Positions 8,114 to 18,110 are shown, counted from the stretch's first letter. The stretch: DNA of 59,583 nucleotides from Nitratireductor sp. (GCA_017854535.1 JAFMHL010000025.1:1-59583); one strand, 5' to 3'. A program made the numbers and translations. The notes: a model not told the origin generated them from the sequence alone.

Positions 8114-9949
8114 TTATTCATCACCCATTTTTAGGGCTTGAATAAACGCCTCTTGAGGTATCTCAACACGACCAAATTGGCGCATCTTTTTCTTACCAGC
8201 CTTCTGTTTATCCAACAGCTTGCGCTTACGCGATGCATCGCCGCCATAACATTTGGCTGTCACATCTTTACGCATGGCAGAAATAGTTTCCCGCGCAATC
8301 ACCTTGCCGCCAATGGCAGCTTGAATTGGTATTTTGAACAAATGGCGTGGGATCAAGTCTTTCAGTTTTTCACACATCACACGACCGCGTTTTTCGGCTT
8401 GGCCTCTATGAACCAACATAGACAATGCATCGACTGGCTCATCATTTACGAGGATCGACATCTTTACCAATTCACCCTCACGATGCCCAACAATTTGGTA
8501 GTCGAAAGATGCATAGCCTTTGGAGATAGATTTCAATCTATCGTAAAAATCGAACACCACCTCATTGAGGGGCAATTCGTAAACCAGCATCGCACGTGCA
8601 CCTACATAAGACAGCTCGGTTTGAATGCCGCGCCTATCCTGACAAAGTTTCAAAATGCCGCCCAGATATTCATCTGGTGTAAGGATAGTTGCTTTGATCC
8701 AAGGCTCGTTCACTTCTGCAATGGTAGAGGGATCCGGCATATCCGCTGGATTGTGTAACTCGGTCATCTCACCATTGTTCATCAGCAACTCGTAAACGAC
8801 CGATGGTGCTGTAGCGATAAGATCAAGATCAAATTCACGCTCTAAACGCTCTTGAATTATTTCTAGATGTAACAGACCTAGGAAACCACACCTGAATCCG
8901 AAGCCCAATGCGGCCGAGGTTTCCATCTCAAACGAGAAGCTGGCATCGTTGAGGCGCAGCTTGCCCATGGCGGAGCGAAGATCTTCAAAATCTGCCGCAT
9001 CAACAGGAAACAAACCACAGAACACAACCGGCTGCGCAGGTTTAAAGCCAGGCAAGGCTTTTTCTGTCTGGCGTTTATCTTCAGTAATGGTGTCACCCAC
9101 ACGCGTATCAGCCACTTCTTTAATAGACGCAGTGATAAACCCGATTTCTCCGGGGCGCAGCTCAGCAACTTGAAGCATTTTAGGCGTAATAACTCCAACA
9201 CGCTCAACCGGATATTTCACATCGGCGCGCATCATCCGGATGGTCATACCTTTTTTCAAAACGCCATCAATGACCCGGACCAAAACAATCACACCAAGAT
9301 AAGCATCATACCAGCTATCAACGAGTAGGGCTTTTAGCGGTGCTTCAGGATCACCCTCTTTTGGTGGTGGCAATTGTTTGACGATCGCTTCAAGGACAGC
9401 GGGAATACCATGGCCAGTTTTTGCAGAAATCTCTACAGCATCGACAGTGTCTAAACCGATTACTTCTTCGATTTGTTTTTTGATGCGCTCAGGTTCAGCC
9501 GCTGGCAGATCAATCTTGTTTAGAACCGTTACGATCTCATGATCATTGTCGAGAGCCTGATAAACATTGGCAAGTGTCTGCGCTTCAACCCCTTGGGAAG
9601 CATCCACAACAAGCAAAGAACCCTCACAAGCAGAAAGCGAACGTGAAACCTCATAGGCAAAGTCAACATGGCCAGGCGTATCGATAAGGTTCAGAACATA
9701 ATGCTCGCCATTATCCGCCGTATATTCCAGACGAACCGTGTTGGCTTTTATGGTAATGCCACGTTCTTTTTCGATATCCATCGAATCAAGAACCTGATTG
9801 CTCATTTCACGATCCGTCAAACTGCCTGTTGCTTGTATCAGTCGGTCAGCAAGTGTCGATTTCCCATGGTCGATATGTGCGACGATGGAAAAATTACGGA
9901 TGTGGTCAAGGCCGGGATAGATCCCGTTCATTTTATTTTCTGTGCTCAT
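8114..9949 (-). CDS. lepA: Elongation factor 4 (LepA) GTPase
   Basis: This 611-residue protein is a full-length LepA, the ribosome-associated GTPase that acts during translation, most likely in initiation or subunit assembly and recovery of stalled ribosomes. GTPase motifs are clear: AHIDHGKS at residues 24-31, the DTPGH motif near residue 90, and NKID near residue 140. The effector region RGITIK follows the expected spacing. The LepA-specific C-terminus is present, including the SKGYASFDY and KKMRQFG segments. The gene is divergently placed from the ATP-grasp operon with 197 bases between them and has no co-directional neighbour in an operon. LepA is often encoded with lepB, but lepB is not visible here. 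Confidence 0.98.
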   Translation of the reverse strand: MSTENKMNGIYPGLDHIRNFSIVAHIDHGKSTLADRLIQATGSLTDREMSNQVLDSMDIEKERGITIKANTVRLEYTADNGEHYVLNLIDTPGHVDFAYEVSRSLSACEGSLLVVDASQGVEAQTLANVYQALDNDHEIVTVLNKIDLPAAEPERIKKQIEEVIGLDTVDAVEISAKTGHGIPAVLEAIVKQLPPPKEGDPEAPLKALLVDSWYDAYLGVIVLVRVIDGVLKKGMTIRMMRADVKYPVERVGVITPKMLQVAELRPGEIGFITASIKEVADTRVGDTITEDKRQTEKALPGFKPAQPVVFCGLFPVDAADFEDLRSAMGKLRLNDASFSFEMETSAALGFGFRCGFLGLLHLEIIQERLEREFDLDLIATAPSVVYELLMNNGEMTELHNPADMPDPSTIAEVNEPWIKATILTPDEYLGGILKLCQDRRGIQTELSYVGARAMLVYELPLNEVVFDFYDRLKSISKGYASFDYQIVGHREGELVKMSILVNDEPVDALSMLVHRGQAEKRGRVMCEKLKDLIPRHLFKIPIQAAIGGKVIARETISAMRKDVTAKCYGGDASRKRKLLDKQKAGKKKMRQFGRVEIPQEAFIQALKMGDE

Positions 9950-10146
9950 GGCTGTGCATATAGAGCGGAAGCGACGAATCTGAAAGAGCTTTTTGAGACT
10001 TGCGCATGAGTTTTATTGCCCCATTCATCATCTTTCCCGGTCCAAATTTTAACAAAGCGCACTTTTTTTACGCAACTATCAGATTTGTTTGCGCATACCA
10101 GTCTTGAGCCACTTGCGCTATTGCTTGCGTAAGATAGAGTTGAATT

Positions 10147-11595
10147 ATGAGCAATGCAGGAAAATTCTTCGACGAAATGTTTGGCCATTCTTCCTCTCAA
10201 GGAGGAGAAAAAGCCGTTGCCCGCGAACCCTATGCACCCCTTGATGTCTGGATGGCCGATGAAGATCTGGATCGCCTTCGGAAAAAATCTCAAGAAGCGG
10301 AAGAGTTTTTCAGACGTACCGGCATTACCTTTAATGTCTATGGCGCTGAAGAAGCTGCCGAACGTCTCATCCCTTTCGATGTAATTCCCCGTATCATTTC
10401 ATCCAAAGAATGGTCCAAGTTGTCCAAAGGCATCGAGCAACGTGTTCGAGCCATCAATGCGTTCCTTCACGACCTTTATCATCGACAGGAAATATTAAAA
10501 GCAGGCCGAGTGCCTTTGGAACTGATTGCAAACAACGAGACCTTCCTGTCCAAGATGATAGGCGTTGAACCGCCCGGTGGCGTTTATACGCATATCGTTG
10601 GGGTGGACTTGGTTCGTACCGGCGAAGACGAGTTTTTCGTCTTGGAAGACAATGCCAGAACACCTTCTGGCGTTTCCTATATGCTCGAAAACAGAGAAAC
10701 AATGTTGCACATGTTTCCTGAATTGTTTTCTAAAATGCCAGTTCAAGATGTGGGTGATTACACTAAAAATTTGCATAAATCGCTTGCCGACTGCGCCCCG
10801 CCAAAATGTGAAGGTCGACCTGTTGTCGGCGTGTTGACGCCGGGGATGTACAATTCTGCCTATTTTGAACATTCCTTCCTGGCAGATCAAATGGGTGTTG
10901 AGCTTGTTGAAGGGCATGATTTACGCGTGATTGACGGCCGCGTTGCCATGCGCACCACTAAGGGGTATGAGCCAGTCGATGTTTTATACCGACGAATTGA
11001 TGACGAGTTTCTCGATCCAATCAATTTCAATCCTGACTCTATGTTAGGTGTTCCGGGCATTATGGATGTCTACAGGTCTGGCGGCATAACGATTGCCAAT
11101 GCCCCTGGAACAGGTATTTCCGATGACAAGGCTATTTATTCCTACATGCCTGATATCATCGAGTTTTATACGGGCGAAAAAGCCATATTGCAGAATGTGC
11201 CGACTTGGCGTTGTTCTGAGGCCGATTCGCTAAAATATGTTCTTGAGCATCTGGATGAATTGGTGGTCAAAGAAGTGCATGGATCTGGCGGTTACGGCAT
11301 GTTGGTAGGGCCAGCGGCTTCAAAGAAAGAACTTGCAGACTTCCGAGTTAAACTCGAAGCGCGCCCAAGCAATTATATCGCGCAGCCTACTTTATCCCTT
11401 TCAACGGTTCCGATCTTGACCAAGGCAGGTCTAGCGCCGCGCCATGTGGATTTGCGTCCCTATGTGTTGGTTTCCCCTAAAGGTATAAAAATAACGCCCG
11501 GCGGCCTTACGCGTGTAGCTTTAAAAGAAGGTTCACTGGTTGTGAATTCTTCGCAAGGAGGCGGAACAAAAGACACATGGGTGCTTGATGACTGA
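10147..11595 (+). CDS. Circularly permuted ATP-grasp type 2 protein
   Basis: A 482-residue protein of the circularly permuted ATP-grasp family (formerly DUF404/DUF407). Landmarks include RVRAINAFLHDLYH near residue 100, EDNARTPSGVSYMLENR near residue 170, VLYRRIDDEFLDP near residue 280, the KEVHGSGGYGMLVGP stretch near residue 375, and HVDLRPYVL near the end. ATP-grasp enzymes of this group are predicted peptide or amide ligases. The gene begins a conserved operon with alpha-E, transglutaminase-like and Anbu peptidase genes, a set predicted by comparative genomics to make and trim an unknown peptide or modify a protein. The next gene starts 29 bases after its stop codon. The reaction has not been established for this operon. 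Confidence 0.92.
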   Translation: MSNAGKFFDEMFGHSSSQGGEKAVAREPYAPLDVWMADEDLDRLRKKSQEAEEFFRRTGITFNVYGAEEAAERLIPFDVIPRIISSKEWSKLSKGIEQRVRAINAFLHDLYHRQEILKAGRVPLELIANNETFLSKMIGVEPPGGVYTHIVGVDLVRTGEDEFFVLEDNARTPSGVSYMLENRETMLHMFPELFSKMPVQDVGDYTKNLHKSLADCAPPKCEGRPVVGVLTPGMYNSAYFEHSFLADQMGVELVEGHDLRVIDGRVAMRTTKGYEPVDVLYRRIDDEFLDPINFNPDSMLGVPGIMDVYRSGGITIANAPGTGISDDKAIYSYMPDIIEFYTGEKAILQNVPTWRCSEADSLKYVLEHLDELVVKEVHGSGGYGMLVGPAASKKELADFRVKLEARPSNYIAQPTLSLSTVPILTKAGLAPRHVDLRPYVLVSPKGIKITPGGLTRVALKEGSLVVNSSQGGGTKDTWVLDD

Positions 11596-11624
11596 GTATT
11601 GCACTATCCCAAATGGAGGTAAAA

Positions 11625-12566
11625 ATGCTTGGTAAGACAGCAGGTGGCCTATACTGGATGTTTCGAAATTTGGAGCGGAGCGAGAATAATGCACGCCTTC
11701 TCGAAGCCGGTTTTCGCATTGCATTAACCCGTTCCAAGTCAGCAACAAAAGAGTGGATTTCCGTTCTTCAAGCAGCCGGCGTTTTAAAGGCTTACAACAA
11801 GCAATATGATCAAGTAGATGCAGATTGCATTATTGATTTCATTTTGCGAAATCCAGCCAATCCATCAAGCGTGATTTCACTGGTTGAGTCTGCCCGAAAT
11901 AATGCTCGGTTGGTTCGCGCTGCCTTGACCCGTGAAATTTGGGAATCGGTCAATGAAAGCTGGATGACGTTAAAAAAGCTTCTTGATAAACCGATCAAAG
12001 GCAGAGAGCTCCCAGAGGTGTTGGCAGTTATTCGCCAACAAAGTTCCCTAGTTCGCGGCGCCCTGTATGGAACAAAACTTCGTAATGACGCCTATGATTT
12101 TTCCCAACTTGGAACCTATCTTGAGCGTGCAGATTCTACAGCGCGTATCCTCGATGTAAAATATTACGTTTTATTGCCGTCAGCGTCCTTGGTTGGAACA
12201 CCAGTTGACAATGTGCAATGGGAAACCATCTTGCGATCAGTCTCAGCCAACAGGGCCTACCACTGGCTTAACCAGGGTGAGATCAACCCAAAAGGAATTG
12301 CGGACTTTTTGATTTTTGACCGCCGCTTTCCGCGATCCTTGAATTTTTGTTATTCAAAAGTTTTGGGGAACCTGGATTTCATATCCGAGCAATACGGATC
12401 GGAAGCACCTTGTCTTGATACGGTCAGAAACATTGTCAGCCAGTTTAAAGACAACAATGTAACGACGGTGTTTAACAACGGATTGCATGAGTTTTTGGGC
12501 GAATTCATCACTTCCAACAATCTTGTTGGCGCTCAAATTGAAACCGATTTCAGGTTTAATGGATAA
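11625..12566 (+). CDS. Alpha-E domain protein (DUF403)
   Basis: A roughly 313-residue, mostly helical protein of the alpha-E (DUF403) family. It begins with the hallmark GGLYWMFRNLERSENNARLLEAG and continues with ARLVRAALTREIWESVNE near residue 100, LRNDAYDFSQLGTYLERADSTARI near residue 155, and a tail with FLGEFI. The frame opens at an ATG at 11613, but the GGAGG ribosome site lies over that codon and serves the ATG at 11625, so the later start is chosen. The function is unknown; the family always travels with ATP-grasp and transglutaminase genes and is assumed to be part of their peptide-processing complex. It follows the ATP-grasp gene in the same operon, and the transglutaminase gene starts three bases after its stop. 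Confidence 0.92.
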   Translation: MLGKTAGGLYWMFRNLERSENNARLLEAGFRIALTRSKSATKEWISVLQAAGVLKAYNKQYDQVDADCIIDFILRNPANPSSVISLVESARNNARLVRAALTREIWESVNESWMTLKKLLDKPIKGRELPEVLAVIRQQSSLVRGALYGTKLRNDAYDFSQLGTYLERADSTARILDVKYYVLLPSASLVGTPVDNVQWETILRSVSANRAYHWLNQGEINPKGIADFLIFDRRFPRSLNFCYSKVLGNLDFISEQYGSEAPCLDTVRNIVSQFKDNNVTTVFNNGLHEFLGEFITSNNLVGAQIETDFRFNG

Positions 12567-12569
12567 AAC

Positions 12570-13370
12570 ATGCTGTTAAAAATTTCCCACACAACCCATT
12601 ATTCCTATGATTCGCCTGTTGAATATGCGCTCCAGCAAGCTAGGCTAAGGCCAAAATCACGCGCTGGACAATCCGTTATTTCTTGGAATATGAAACTCGA
12701 GGGCGCAGAAGAGCAGGTTCGTTATGACGACGAATATAACAACCATGTAATTCTGCTCAGTATTTTGCCCGGTCAAAGCGGCTTTTCCGTTCATTGTGAT
12801 GGCGAGGTTGAGACAGCAGACAATGCCGGGATCGTTGGAACTCATGGCGGATTTGCGCCATTATGGCATTTCAAGCGTAGCACTGATCTGACAAAAGCTG
12901 GTCCTTTGGTTAAGGCTCTGGCGAAACAGCTGGGAACTGATTTTGCCAATGATATTGAGCGGTTTCATACGCTCTCCCATGTGATTTCTTCCAAAGTTGC
13001 TTATGAAATTGGAACAACTGATACGACCACTGTTGCAGAGGCGGCTTTGGAAAGAAAACATGGGGTTTGTCAGGACCATGCTCATATATTTATTGCCTGC
13101 GCGCGCATTCTCGGATTTCCCGCACGCTATGTAAGCGGTTATCTGATGATAGACGATATGGTCGATCAGGATGCTACGCACGCTTGGGCGGAAGTACACC
13201 TTCCAGATCTTGGCTGGGTTGGGTTTGATGTATCAAATGGCATTTCACCAGATGAGCGTTATGTGCGTGTTGCAACTGGCTTGGATTACCATGAAGCAGC
13301 CCCTGTATCTGGAATCCGGTTGGGAAATAGTGTTGAAACCATGATTGTGTCTATACAAGTTCAGCAGTAA
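12570..13370 (+). CDS. Transglutaminase-like cysteine protease
   Basis: A 266-residue protein with an N-terminal beta-rich region (about residues 1-80, the bacterial transglutaminase N-terminal domain) and a papain-like transglutaminase core. The catalytic triad is complete: C167 in KHGVCQDHAH, H204 in DATHAWAEVH and D220 in GWVGFDVSNG. Such proteins usually act as peptidases or amidases rather than as cross-linkers. It sits between the alpha-E and Anbu genes in an operon that pairs a predicted amide ligase with two hydrolases. It carries no signal peptide, so it should act in the cytoplasm. Its target is unknown. Confidence 0.92.
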   Translation: MLLKISHTTHYSYDSPVEYALQQARLRPKSRAGQSVISWNMKLEGAEEQVRYDDEYNNHVILLSILPGQSGFSVHCDGEVETADNAGIVGTHGGFAPLWHFKRSTDLTKAGPLVKALAKQLGTDFANDIERFHTLSHVISSKVAYEIGTTDTTTVAEAALERKHGVCQDHAHIFIACARILGFPARYVSGYLMIDDMVDQDATHAWAEVHLPDLGWVGFDVSNGISPDERYVRVATGLDYHEAAPVSGIRLGNSVETMIVSIQVQQ

Positions 13371-13412
13371 TAGGGTGCAACGCATCCTCTAAACTAGTCG
13401 AGTTATTCCTTA

Positions 13413-14147
13413 ATGACATATTGCATCGGTCTTCGCCTCAACAAGGGTTTGGTATTCATGTCTGATACCCGAACCAATGCTGGTGTTGATAACATCTCCA
13501 TGTTCCAAAAAATGTTCACCTGGTCGAAGCCGGGCGAATGTGCGATCACGCTTCTCACTGCGGGAAACCTTGCGACAACCCAGTCTGTTGTCAGTATCCT
13601 TGACGAGCGCACGAAGGCATATTCCGATCGCGAGCCTTCTATCATAGAGCAACCCTCCATGTTTCAGGTTGCCCGTTTGGTTGGCGAAACGCTAAAAGAA
13701 GTAATTGCGCTCAATGCAGATACTGGTCAAAAAGCCAGTACAGCTTTTAATGCTACCATCATTTTGGGCGGGCAGGTCAAAGGCGGAGAGCCCAGGCTTT
13801 TCTTGATTTATCCCGAAGGCAATTTTGTTGAGGCTTCCAAAGATACACCATTTTTCCAAATCGGCGAGACAAAATATGGGCGTCCCATTATTGTTCGCGC
13901 CTATGATGCAGATATGAGTTTTGAAGATGCAGTTAAGTTGATGCTGGTTTCATTCGATTCTACCATAAAGGCAAACCTGTCTGTTGGTCTTCCGCTTGAC
14001 TTGCTGGTTTATGAAAATGAGCAGTTTGAATTCTCTCATCAACATCGCATTGATGCTGATGATTCTTATTTCAACACCATTTCCAGCGGTTGGGGCGATG
14101 CATTGAGAAAAGCTTTTCACTCATTGCCGAATTTCAAATTCAAATAA
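13413..14147 (+). CDS. Anbu-type proteasome-related peptidase
   Basis: A 244-residue N-terminal nucleophile hydrolase of the Anbu (ancestral beta subunit) family. After removal of the initiator methionine the chain starts with threonine. D17 and K32, numbered from that threonine, occupy the positions expected for the proteasome-type active site (MSDTRTNAG and MFQKMF). Unlike proteasome beta subunits it has no propeptide. Anbu assembles into open helical or ring structures in published work, while its substrates remain poorly known. It closes the ATP-grasp/alpha-E/transglutaminase operon, starting 42 bases after the transglutaminase gene. This four-gene association is widespread in proteobacteria, so the assignment is firm even though the process is not. 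Confidence 0.93.
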   Translation: MTYCIGLRLNKGLVFMSDTRTNAGVDNISMFQKMFTWSKPGECAITLLTAGNLATTQSVVSILDERTKAYSDREPSIIEQPSMFQVARLVGETLKEVIALNADTGQKASTAFNATIILGGQVKGGEPRLFLIYPEGNFVEASKDTPFFQIGETKYGRPIIVRAYDADMSFEDAVKLMLVSFDSTIKANLSVGLPLDLLVYENEQFEFSHQHRIDADDSYFNTISSGWGDALRKAFHSLPNFKFK

Positions 14148-14290
14148 CCACGAACCTGTATATATCCAAATACCGAGCACACTTTTTGGCGGATGATTGA
14201 TTTCTCTGTTGGTATTTGTCACGATATGAAAAGGGCACGGACATTCAATCGCATTCCAATGTCAAATGGTTGCCGGAGAGACAGTATTGC

Positions 14291-15490
14291 ATGAAAAGAA
14301 ACCTCCGAATTATCACCGGACTGTTGTTGTATGTGTTCGTTGCCTGTCATTTGTTGAATGTATCTTTGGGCATTGTCTCCGCTGAATTGGTCGAGCAAAC
14401 GCGCCCTGCTTTCATGTATATTTGGTCAAGCAGGCTTGGGGGCATTATTCTTTTGTCAGCCCTCTTGATTCATGCTGTTTTGGGCCTGCAGGTTTTGTAT
14501 CAGCGAAACACACTGCAAATGTCCGCATCAGATGGCCTACAATTCGCATCTGGCTTTTTGATATTGCCGCTGATGATACCCCATGTCTGGGGTGTCATTG
14601 CAATGGTCAATATTCTCGATACGCCGCCAACTTATCCGATTTTGATGCATTTCTTTTGGATCGATAGTCCTCTTGAGGGCTTGCGCCAGGTCTTGCTTTT
14701 GATGATCGTCTGGGTCCATGGCAGCATTGGAATTTTTACATGGCTGCAACTAAAAACCTGGTGGCCGCGAATAGCCCTTTTTACCTATCCACTAATTGTT
14801 CTGGTACCCGTCTTGGCGCTTCTAGGGTTTGTTGAAGGGGGTAATCTTGCAATTCGAAATTTTGAAAATACTGCATCTTACACGGATCAACAAAATGAAG
14901 ATGACATCCCCTATGCTGCTGAGAGCGTTGACGGATATGGCGTATCACAAGATGCTGAAAATGAAATTGCTGCTACTGATACTTTTGCAGAAAACTATGC
15001 ATATGTTCAGCAAGTAAAATGGATCATGATTTTTATCTATGCAGGTATTCTTGCTTTGGTCTTGATTGCGCGCTGGTGGCGCCTGTTCCGACAGGATGGA
15101 GTAGTTAGCGTTGTTTACGATAATGGCATGGCCATAAATGCGGTAGTTGGGAATACTTTTTTAGAGCTTTCAAAAACCAACAATATTCCTCACGCAAATT
15201 TATGCCGAGGCAGAGGGCGGTGTGGAACATGTCGAATTCGAATACTGAAAACTTCGGCAGAATTACCTGAACCAACCCAATTGGAAGCCGATGCGCTTCT
15301 AGTAACCAAAAGCGATAGCGATGTTCGTCTTGCGTGCCAGTGTATTCCCGGTGCAGGCGAAGTTCATATCGAACGGCTGTTTGAACCCGATGTTGCCTTC
15401 AGTGAGTTCCGTAAGGGCCAAAAAAGTTCAAACACGGACCCAGCTCCTGATGGGGCTTTGGTTTTAAATGCTGATGGAGAAGCCAGATGA
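14291..15490 (+). CDS. Membrane [2Fe-2S] ferredoxin-domain protein, cyclase-less
   Basis: The N-terminal half (about residues 8-185) has five or six hydrophobic segments containing well-spaced histidines (CHLLN, LIHAVLG, MIPHVWGV, VWVHGSIG), recalling the SdhC-like haem b anchor of succinate dehydrogenase. An acidic linker and another membrane segment (about 243-262) follow, then a ferredoxin domain with the CX5CX2C...C cluster motif (C305, C311, C314, C349; LCRGRGRCGTCR and RLACQC). In rhizobia I recall this anchor-ferredoxin module joined to a class III adenylate cyclase; here the protein ends after the ferredoxin domain. A longer frame begins at a TTG at 14216, but the ATG at 14291 follows a GGAGAG site. 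The stop overlaps the start of the MscS-type channel gene by four bases. A redox-sensing role is inferred. Confidence 0.85.
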   Translation: MKRNLRIITGLLLYVFVACHLLNVSLGIVSAELVEQTRPAFMYIWSSRLGGIILLSALLIHAVLGLQVLYQRNTLQMSASDGLQFASGFLILPLMIPHVWGVIAMVNILDTPPTYPILMHFFWIDSPLEGLRQVLLLMIVWVHGSIGIFTWLQLKTWWPRIALFTYPLIVLVPVLALLGFVEGGNLAIRNFENTASYTDQQNEDDIPYAAESVDGYGVSQDAENEIAATDTFAENYAYVQQVKWIMIFIYAGILALVLIARWWRLFRQDGVVSVVYDNGMAINAVVGNTFLELSKTNNIPHANLCRGRGRCGTCRIRILKTSAELPEPTQLEADALLVTKSDSDVRLACQCIPGAGEVHIERLFEPDVAFSEFRKGQKSSNTDPAPDGALVLNADGEAR

Positions 15491-17802
15491 TGATCCAGTC
15501 AGGCCTTCGCGCTGTATTCTTACTTTTCCGCAGTTCAATAATCATTCTGATCTTGTCGGCCAGCGCAGCATTGTCACAGTCTCCGCCATCCCCTGATGCC
15601 GCAGGTACAGTCACTGCACCTCCCTCTCCAAACGATGTTCGCGAGCTTATGCGCTTATTGGGAGATCCATCCATACGCAATTGGCTTGCAGAAAGCGCTT
15701 CCAGCCAATCAGAAATTAGGGCCGTGAATGCACCTTCTTTTGCCATGCGTGATCAGCTTGCTGTTGTCACCCAGTCCGTTCACGAACGGTTAGGTGAATT
15801 GGCAACTTTTTGGACAGATATCCCAAAGGCAATTGGTATGTTGGCTGGGGTTTGGCAATCTCAACTGTCTCAAACCGAACTATTGAGACTTCTAACCTAT
15901 TGCCTCATTTTTCTGTTCATCGGCGCTGCGTTGGAATGGCTTTATCATCAATATACCAAATACCGCTCCATGCAGATTGAGTTTCTGCAGCCTTCTTCTT
16001 TTCGAGTGAAATACCAAGGTGTATTTGCAAGGCTCGGTATTGAGCTGGGCTCGTTAAGTTTCTTCGTTTTGGGAAGCATAGGAGCGTTTTTACTCTTTGA
16101 CTGGCCAGAAACAATGCGCGCGTTGGTGCTCGATTTCCTGATTATGATTGTTGCGATACGTTTCATTAAGTTGATTTCTAGAGTTTTATTCGCTCCACGT
16201 CTATCAAACTTGCGTCTGGTAAATTTCACTGGAAAACAGGCAGCGTTGAGCAGTTATTGGTTTGTGCTTCTTCTCTCCTTTGGTGTTTTTGCCAACTTTG
16301 TTCACCGACTATTTTCACAAACATTGACAGTTATGAGCGATAGTCAGACAGCAGGCACGCTTGTATCTATTGATATTTTTGTTACGATTATATGGGCGCT
16401 TTTAGGGTTGTCGGCCATTTGGTCTTTGAAGCGCTATTTCTCAAACTCTGACACCCAGCGCGTTACAATCAAAGGGCGCTTGGCTGATACTTGGCCGACT
16501 TATCTTACCGTATTATTGTGTATGGTCTTGGCCCTTTCCATCATGGGCGCATCGCCGCTGACCGGAACCGTTTTGACAATCGGGTTGCTTGTCCCTGCAA
16601 TTTCACTGGCGGGCAAATGGGTAGAGAGTTTGTTCAATCAGGCCGCTTTATTTGATAGAAATCAGCAACTCCTTGAGTTGGATAGTGAGCAGGCTGACAC
16701 ACCAGATGAAATAGAAACAACTGATAATGTTGAAGCCGTGGAAGCAGAAACGTTCATTCAACCTGTGGAGATATATGGTTCAATCATTCGCAGGGTTGTG
16801 AGATTTCTTTTGGTTGCACTGGCAATCCTGTTGTTAATCAACCTTTGGGATATCAATCTTTTTGCACTTTCAGCTTCTCAAAGTCTGGCTGGCAAGGTTT
16901 TTGATGTAGCAATTGATACATTATTTGCCTTGTTGTTGGCAGATTTAATCTGGCATTGGGCAAAGTCCGCAATTGACCGACGCCTGGCTGACTACACGCC
17001 GCCGCCTGATGGACAGGCACCTGGACCGGAAGCGCGCATGGCAACGCTTTTACCTATGCTTCGGATGATCCTCATGGTGACCCTTTTGATGGTTGTTTTC
17101 TTGAGCATTCTGACATCGTTCGGGGTCAATGTTGCGCCGCTCTTGGCCGGTGCTGGTGTCCTTGGTGTAGCCATTGGCTTTGGTGCCCAGGCTCTAGTCC
17201 GCGATGTGGTCTCAGGCATATTTTTCTTGATCGATGATGCGTTTCGAATTGGAGAATATATTGAGATAGATAATCTGCGAGGGACAGTTGAATCGATGTC
17301 TATCCGCTCACTGCGGGTACGTCACCACAGGGGCATGGTTCACACCATCCCCTTTGGCGAGTTAAAATCACTGACCAATTACAGCCGTGATTGGGTGATC
17401 ATGAAACTTGAGTTTCGTGTGCCGTTTGAAACCGATCTAAAACTGGTCAAGAAGCTGGTGAAAAAGATCGGAGCCGAATTACTGGAAAATGAGGTTTACG
17501 GGAAAAGTATTATTCAGACACTGAAATCTCAGGGCGTAAGGCGAATGGAAGAGTTTAATATGGTTGTCGGGGTCAAATTTATGACCAAGCCCGGTGAGCA
17601 ATGGCTTATTCGTCGTGACGCTTATCAAAAGGTTCGTGATGCATTTGATGCAAATGGAATCGGTTTTGCAGAGCGTAATGTTAAAGTGCAGGTTATGGCC
17701 GACCAACCCATTGGCGAAGAGACAAGAAAAGCTGTGGTTGGGGCGGCCCAAGACGCTGTAGAACAGCAGTTGCCGCCCGTCCCGATAGCCGACGAGCCTT
17801 AG
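15487..17802 (+). CDS. MscS-family mechanosensitive channel, large form
   Basis: A 771-residue channel protein. The N-terminus has a signal-like hydrophobic stretch ending at ALSQS, then a Pro/Ser-rich region suggestive of a periplasmic segment. About ten hydrophobic segments precede the conserved MscS core. The core, near residues 550-620, holds the pore helix LAGAGVLGVAIGFGAQALVRD and the beta-domain sequence IDDAFRIGEYIEI, followed by the RVRHHRGMVHTIPFGEL segment and a C-terminal alpha/beta domain. MscS-type channels release solutes when membrane tension rises. E. coli MscS has 286 residues, so this is an extended, MscK- or YbdG-like type. It overlaps the upstream [2Fe-2S] membrane gene by ATGA, implying coupled translation of the two proteins. 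Confidence 0.93.
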   Translation: MMIQSGLRAVFLLFRSSIIILILSASAALSQSPPSPDAAGTVTAPPSPNDVRELMRLLGDPSIRNWLAESASSQSEIRAVNAPSFAMRDQLAVVTQSVHERLGELATFWTDIPKAIGMLAGVWQSQLSQTELLRLLTYCLIFLFIGAALEWLYHQYTKYRSMQIEFLQPSSFRVKYQGVFARLGIELGSLSFFVLGSIGAFLLFDWPETMRALVLDFLIMIVAIRFIKLISRVLFAPRLSNLRLVNFTGKQAALSSYWFVLLLSFGVFANFVHRLFSQTLTVMSDSQTAGTLVSIDIFVTIIWALLGLSAIWSLKRYFSNSDTQRVTIKGRLADTWPTYLTVLLCMVLALSIMGASPLTGTVLTIGLLVPAISLAGKWVESLFNQAALFDRNQQLLELDSEQADTPDEIETTDNVEAVEAETFIQPVEIYGSIIRRVVRFLLVALAILLLINLWDINLFALSASQSLAGKVFDVAIDTLFALLLADLIWHWAKSAIDRRLADYTPPPDGQAPGPEARMATLLPMLRMILMVTLLMVVFLSILTSFGVNVAPLLAGAGVLGVAIGFGAQALVRDVVSGIFFLIDDAFRIGEYIEIDNLRGTVESMSIRSLRVRHHRGMVHTIPFGELKSLTNYSRDWVIMKLEFRVPFETDLKLVKKLVKKIGAELLENEVYGKSIIQTLKSQGVRRMEEFNMVVGVKFMTKPGEQWLIRRDAYQKVRDAFDANGIGFAERNVKVQVMADQPIGEETRKAVVGAAQDAVEQQLPPVPIADEP

Positions 17803-17822
17803 GGTTTTTTATCTGGATTGAC

Positions 17823-18110
17823 CTAAACTTGGCCGCTAAACTCACGTTCTGAATTGATCGCAGCGCGAACTGCGAACCATCCGCCATACACCACTCCAGC
17901 AGCCGTAAAGATGGCAAGAACTACCGTTAAAGGGATTGGTAAATGGAACAGGGTGATGATGGCCCAATCGGTTGCGAAAGCTACAGCCACCAATTGTGTG
18001 AAAATCAACAAACAAACCCAAAATGCGTTCATTTTGGATGTTGTGCTTAGATTTTTTACTTTTGGATTATTTGTGGTGGTGTGATCATGCGCAGTGTGAA
18101 GGGTATTCAT
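17823..18110 (-). CDS. Small membrane protein of unknown function
   Basis: A 95-residue protein I do not recognise. A polar N-terminus rich in His, Thr and Asn (HTAHDHTTTNNPK) is followed by two strongly hydrophobic segments, MNAFWVCLLIFTQLVAVAFA and TVVLAIFTAAGVVYGGWFAV, and a short charged tail. The frame extends to 18197, but the ATG at 18110 is preferred because the upstream extension is polar and has no methionine. There is no strong ribosome site for either start. It lies 102 bases downstream of the YiiX-like gene on the same strand and converges with the MscS gene. A role in the envelope is plausible from topology only. Confidence 0.55.
   Translation of the reverse strand: MNTLHTAHDHTTTNNPKVKNLSTTSKMNAFWVCLLIFTQLVAVAFATDWAIITLFHLPIPLTVVLAIFTAAGVVYGGWFAVRAAINSEREFSGQV

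Noticed and set aside
9668-10009. 113-codon plus-strand frame opposite the start of lepA
   Set aside because: It lies almost wholly antisense to the conserved GTPase domain of lepA and looks like an out-of-frame translation.
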